Origin: Sphingobacterium sp. lm-10
GTDB taxonomy: Bacteria > Bacteroidota > Bacteroidia > Sphingobacteriales > Sphingobacteriaceae
DNA length: 64,000 bases
NCBI RefSeq assembly: GCF_023554555.1
Contig: NZ_JAMJWC010000001.1
Coordinates: forward strand, 682,001 to 746,000
Reading direction: 5' to 3'
The position numbers and the translations under genes are program-made. Within the stretch, counting starts at the first letter, position 1, and every line of letters begins with the position of its first letter. Below the pieces are notes generated by a model that had not been told where the DNA came from, did no database searches, and saw only the letters and a list, made by a program, of their open reading frames with translations. Shown piece after piece: positions 61,327 through 64,000 of this stretch.

Positions 61327-61986
61327 CTAATTAAATACCTCTTCAAAATTCGACCAGATCTGTGCCTGCAGTTCATTCAGCCTCAAGTTTCGAACGCGGC
61401 AAAAATACATATAAATTTCTGAGATTGGAGTGGTTGAGCTGTCTGTTTCAAAGAATAGACGATCCAGTGGTATATCTGCTATCAATTGATCTTGATGACC
61501 TCTTAGGATGCTGTCGCCCAAAGAAAGATAAAAGTGCTGATCTAATAGCTGCCTTGCTAATCCAACACTCTTGTTAAAACCGTGCATGATAACAGGCTTT
61601 GTATTCTGCACGTGTTTTATTAAACGTATGACCTCTTGATAAGCCCGAACGCAATGTATAATGATTGGTTTATTAAACTCGCCAGCTAATGTCAATTGCG
61701 CGGAGAAAATTGCTTCTTGCGTTTGCCATGGAGTTGCCGTCACTTTATCTAAACCGCATTCTCCAATAGCTAATATATTGGTATACGTACCGAGCATCTC
61801 GCGTAGCATATTTAACTGCGCTTTGCCATCCTCTTGTATATACCAAGGATGGATGCCCGCCGAACAAGGATGAGTATTCATTTTGTCTCTTGCGATAATC
61901 ACATTGCGTAGATGGAAGGTCGAAGAACCACTTTCTACCGTGTCTTGATGCGTATGAATATCAATAAAAGAAGACCTATTCTGCAT
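61327..61986 (-). CDS. TatD family hydrolase
   Basis: A 219-residue metal-dependent hydrolase of the TatD family: metal motif FIDIHTHQD with His11 and His13, AGIHPWYIQ, AIGECGLDKVTATPWQTQEAIFSAQLTLAGEFNKPIIIHCVRAY with metal-ligand Glu and His, MHGFNKSVGLARQLLDQHFYLSLGDSIL, and FFETDSST with the terminal Asp. It is shorter than usual (about 255 residues). Such enzymes are DNases or deaminase-like hydrolases with unclear physiological roles. It is between a small membrane protein gene and tcdA. Confidence 0.9.
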   Translation of the reverse strand: MQNRSSFIDIHTHQDTVESGSSTFHLRNVIIARDKMNTHPCSAGIHPWYIQEDGKAQLNMLREMLGTYTNILAIGECGLDKVTATPWQTQEAIFSAQLTLAGEFNKPIIIHCVRAYQEVIRLIKHVQNTKPVIMHGFNKSVGLARQLLDQHFYLSLGDSILRGHQDQLIADIPLDRLFFETDSSTTPISEIYMYFCRVRNLRLNELQAQIWSNFEEVFN

Positions 61987-62003
61987 GACATAGGTTTAGT
62001 GTC

Positions 62004-62381
62004 CTATTTTGAGCCGTAGCGTTTTACAATACGAAGGGCGCCATATTTTGATACATCGAAATGAGGTTCATCCAACGTCAATTCGGTAGGATAGGGGCCG
62101 CCCTTATCAAAGAAATAGATTTTGGTCACACTGCCATAATCGTTGGTGGGGAATAGATCAGCGCATTCCTCATACAACGCACTATTCGGATCACCTACGG
62201 TGATGGCATAGATTCTAACAATGGCACCCTTATTTTGCTCATTGCGAACAAAGGCCACTTCCTCAAAGTCGCCGGGTACATCAGCGATAGAAGGCTGTGT
62301 ATAACTATCCCATATGAAATAGGCCAATAATAGTGCTAGCGCACCTACAAACCAAACTATTTTACGTGACTTCACTTTCAT
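62004..62381 (-). CDS. hypothetical single-pass membrane protein
   Basis: A 125-residue protein with an N-terminal membrane anchor (IVWFVGALALLLAYFIWDSY) and a periplasmic beta-rich part (DFEEVAFVRNEQNKGAIVRIYAITVGD; TKIYFFDKGGPYPTELTLDEPHFD) that ends ALRIVKRYGSK. No family recognised. It starts within the last four bases of the FMN reductase gene, so the two are translationally coupled, and the TatD gene starts 17 bases after it. Confidence 0.75.
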   Translation of the reverse strand: MKVKSRKIVWFVGALALLLAYFIWDSYTQPSIADVPGDFEEVAFVRNEQNKGAIVRIYAITVGDPNSALYEECADLFPTNDYGSVTKIYFFDKGGPYPTELTLDEPHFDVSKYGALRIVKRYGSK

Positions 62382-62941
62382 GATATCTCTTTACTGTCCA
62401 ATATTTTTTTCATTTCTCGTTTCGTCTTCCTCACTTTGGCTTCCAATTGACTTCGATACAGCACGTTAGTAATTCCTTTACCGTCTTCAAAGTTTGCAGA
62501 AAACTCCGGTAAAGATAAGCTATCCAGTACCGTGCCACCATCAAAAGGCATCCGAGATGCTGCAATGCTTAATACGCCTTGCGCACCGCGCGCGCCCTGA
62601 CTAGTAGAAAGTAGGAAAAGGTGGGCATTTTGAAAAGGCTTACGCCCCTTAATTCGGCTCACCCAGTCAATTAAATTCTTGTAACCGGCTGTATAATTGC
62701 CATTGTGTTCTGCAAAAGAGATGATAATTAAGTCTGCCGCATCTATGTGAGCGGCAAAATCAATGGCATGTGACGGAATACCACTTTCCTTTTCCCGATC
62801 TGCCGAGTAAATCGGCATCTCGAAATCATGAATATGCAAGAGCTCAACCTCATCTTCTTTATAATATTTGGACACGCTGGTCACCAATTTTTGGTTGATA
62901 GATTTCGAACTGTTCGAGGCCGCAAATGCTAAAACTTTCAT
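62378..62941 (-). CDS. NADPH-dependent FMN reductase family protein
   Basis: A 187-residue flavodoxin-like enzyme of the FMN_red family: LAFAASNSSKSINQKLVTSVSKYY (FMN phosphate loop), EVELLHIHDFEMPIYSADREKESGIPSHAIDFAAHIDAADLIIISFAEHNGNYTAGYKNLIDWVSRI with the conserved loop before the flavin ring, and PFQNAHLFLLSTSQGARGAQGVLSIAASRMPF. It reduces flavin or other substrates with NAD(P)H. It is the first gene of the five-gene minus-strand run and overlaps the small membrane protein gene by four bases. Confidence 0.92.
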   Translation of the reverse strand: MKVLAFAASNSSKSINQKLVTSVSKYYKEDEVELLHIHDFEMPIYSADREKESGIPSHAIDFAAHIDAADLIIISFAEHNGNYTAGYKNLIDWVSRIKGRKPFQNAHLFLLSTSQGARGAQGVLSIAASRMPFDGGTVLDSLSLPEFSANFEDGKGITNVLYRSQLEAKVRKTKREMKKILDSKEIS

Positions 62942-62993
62942 GGTTAAAAGTACTATAATCTTCGGTAAAGCACAACCATAAACAAGCTTTCTG

Positions 62994-63674
62994 CTACGGA
63001 GCAGCTTCTACGACCACTTTTCCTTCCCGACCCGGAGATCCGGAATATACCTGACCTTGTGGAATGCCTCCTAAACGTGGACCGCCCATGCCAATACGGC
63101 TCATTACCAAAGCAATGTCTGTAGGCGGATTCACTCGCCGACCCCCTGGGCTCACATCTATTGTTAAATACTGTTTTGCTTTACGATCCTCTTGTTGTGG
63201 TGTTAGACCGCTGGTAGCGTAGTGAAAAGTAACATTTCCACCATCTCCGTTAGGGTTTGTGCGTGTACCATTCATCGCATCAATGCCTCTAGCAATGACA
63301 TACATGGATTGAAATTTGGCTAGATTTACACTAATATCAAAATTGGAGGCATTATTCTTATTTCCTATACCAGAAAATACCACGTCTTTGCCAATCTCTG
63401 CATAACCAATCTCCAATTTCACGTCTTTCAACCCATAAAACTGCAAAGAAGCGCGGTCTTTCATGATCAAAGTGTCGATACGCACCGTAATGGTAGAATC
63501 ACGTCCTTTATTCTGAAATACTTTTTTCTTCTTTTTTGATAAGACCAGCTTTCCGATATGTTCCTGTATACGATGCTCTTCACTTTTCTCCTGAGCAAAT
63601 ATAGTCGTGCTGTACGATAAGCCTATCATCATCAATAGGCAGAGCGCGAGTGGTAAACTTAGTAAGCGTTTCAT
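62994..63674 (-). CDS. hypothetical secreted protein with glycine-rich C-terminus
   Basis: A 226-residue exported protein from the chosen ATG (MKRLLSLPLALCLL; a second ATG lies two codons upstream), with signal CLLMMIGLSYSTTIFAQ. The mature part has a Lys-rich stretch (LVLSKKKKKVFQNK), a beta-rich middle (STITVRIDTLIMKDRASLQFYGLKDVKLEIGYAEIGKDVVFSGIG; FDISVNLAKFQSMYVIARGIDA) and a Gly/Pro-rich end (GMGGPRLGGIPQGQVYSGSPGREGK). Not recognised; possibly an extracellular or surface protein. Monocistronic. Confidence 0.75.
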   Translation of the reverse strand: MKRLLSLPLALCLLMMIGLSYSTTIFAQEKSEEHRIQEHIGKLVLSKKKKKVFQNKGRDSTITVRIDTLIMKDRASLQFYGLKDVKLEIGYAEIGKDVVFSGIGNKNNASNFDISVNLAKFQSMYVIARGIDAMNGTRTNPNGDGGNVTFHYATSGLTPQQEDRKAKQYLTIDVSPGGRRVNPPTDIALVMSRIGMGGPRLGGIPQGQVYSGSPGREGKVVVEAAP

Positions 63675-63774
63675 AAGCATTTGTCATTAATACTTACTTT
63701 AGACCCTATGCTATGCTAATAGGTTTAATAATCTGTTGAGAGAGCTTATATAGTTGAGAAAGTTAATACCCTAG

Positions 63775-63802
63775 ATTGCCGTACCGTCGTTCCTCGGCTT
63801 CG
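63775..63802 (+). repeat. interspersed palindromic repeat, copy 1
   Basis: ATTGCCGTACCGTCGTTCCT and the following cggcttcg match the copy at 63882 at 26 of 28 positions. The stretch cgtcattacgagaaggcacg at 63823 with gaagtaatct behind it is a reversed relative, giving an imperfect inverted pair over about 80 bases. The pattern resembles the gtcattgcgaggaacgaagcaatc-type repeats of Bacteroidota intergenic DNA. Confidence 0.65.
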
Positions 63803-63881
63803 CAAATAAGTCCGCTTTCCGTCATTACGAGAAGGCACGACGAAGTAATCTATTGTAGTTGCGTAATTGTATCCGTTGAAA

Positions 63882-63909
63882 ATTGCCGTACCATCGTGCC
63901 TCGGCTTCG
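63882..63909 (+). repeat. interspersed palindromic repeat, copy 2
   Basis: This copy differs from copy 1 at two positions (accatcgtgcc instead of accgtcgttcc). The two copies are about 107 bases apart in the same orientation. Confidence 0.6.
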
Positions 63910-64000
63910 TAAAGACGAAGTTTCCATCAAAACTTATTACGCATCGCGAAGGTAAGCAATGATCTTGCTAGCGGTTCTTGCCGAAGCACCGGGATCGCCC

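Larger units (their letters stand above)
63675..64000. other. intergenic region with short interspersed repeat copies
   Basis: About 325 bases with no gene. It holds two related repeat copies (63775-63802 and 63882-63909) and an oppositely oriented relative near 63823-63853, typical of small palindromic repeats scattered between genes in this phylum. Confidence 0.6.

Noticed and set aside
1..64000. tRNA, rRNA, CRISPR array, insertion sequence or prophage
   Set aside because: No cloverleaf, rRNA core, regular repeat-spacer array, transposase or phage protein was found by reading the sequence.

Overview
The window comes from a Bacteroidota chromosome, most likely the family Sphingobacteriaceae (Sphingobacterium, Pedobacter or a relative). 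This rests on a FecI/FecR-SusC-SusD locus, CarboxypepD_reg-type TonB receptors, DUF4374 lipoproteins, abundant Cys lipoboxes, TAnnTTTG-type promoter elements and a weak Shine-Dalgarno signal. No rRNA, tRNA, CRISPR array, transposase or phage gene was seen. The genus is inferred, not proven.

Layout. 1-6.5 kb: end of an ECF sigma factor, its FecR anti-sigma factor, and a SusC/SusD outer-membrane uptake pair with no enzyme genes beside it. 6.6-8.9 kb: small membrane protein, zinc alcohol dehydrogenase, small Rof-like protein. 9-11.7 kb: a VWA protein and a MoxR/ChlI-type AAA+ ATPase. 11.7-23 kb: an 11-kb block of nine minus-strand genes that looks like an iron or metallophore uptake system. In transcription order it holds a YncE-like propeller, a TonB receptor, a Fur-like DNA-binding domain without the metal domain, an ECF sigma factor, a short FecR-like anti-sigma factor, a divergent DUF4374 lipoprotein, a second TonB receptor, a DUF4374 lipoprotein and a PepSY_TM membrane protein. 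23-25.4 kb: DoxX and three small membrane or lipoprotein genes. 25.4-29.5 kb: MarR-TolC-HlyD-ABC2 permease export operon without an ATPase gene. 29.7-38.2 kb: a lipoprotein, a PRISE-type reductase with its Crp/Fnr neighbour, a porin, a radical SAM protein, polyphosphate kinase 1 and small unknowns. 38.2-44 kb: an RND efflux system in which the inner-membrane pump is fused in frame to its TolC-like outer-membrane factor through an internal lipoprotein signal. 44-64 kb: mainly housekeeping and accessory genes (aminotransferase, SBF-like transporter, DUF4397 lipoprotein, lipocalin-like protein, PurF-type amidotransferase, HPP protein, ceramidase-like protein, SelW-like protein, DUF808, YitT, lycopene cyclase, a 1232-residue double-kinase hybrid sensor, TcdA, TatD, FMN reductase). 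The window ends in a short interspersed repeat.

The genes suggest a free-living aerobe that invests in TonB-dependent uptake (three receptors), regulated by ECF sigma/anti-sigma pairs, and in drug or lipid efflux. The strongest unusual observation is the RND-OMF polyprotein with a buried signal peptidase II site. Next are the truncated Fur-like regulator inside the iron block, the sigma/short anti-sigma/DUF4374 module that lacks a receptor signalling domain, and several terminators that overlap the last codons of the opposing gene.
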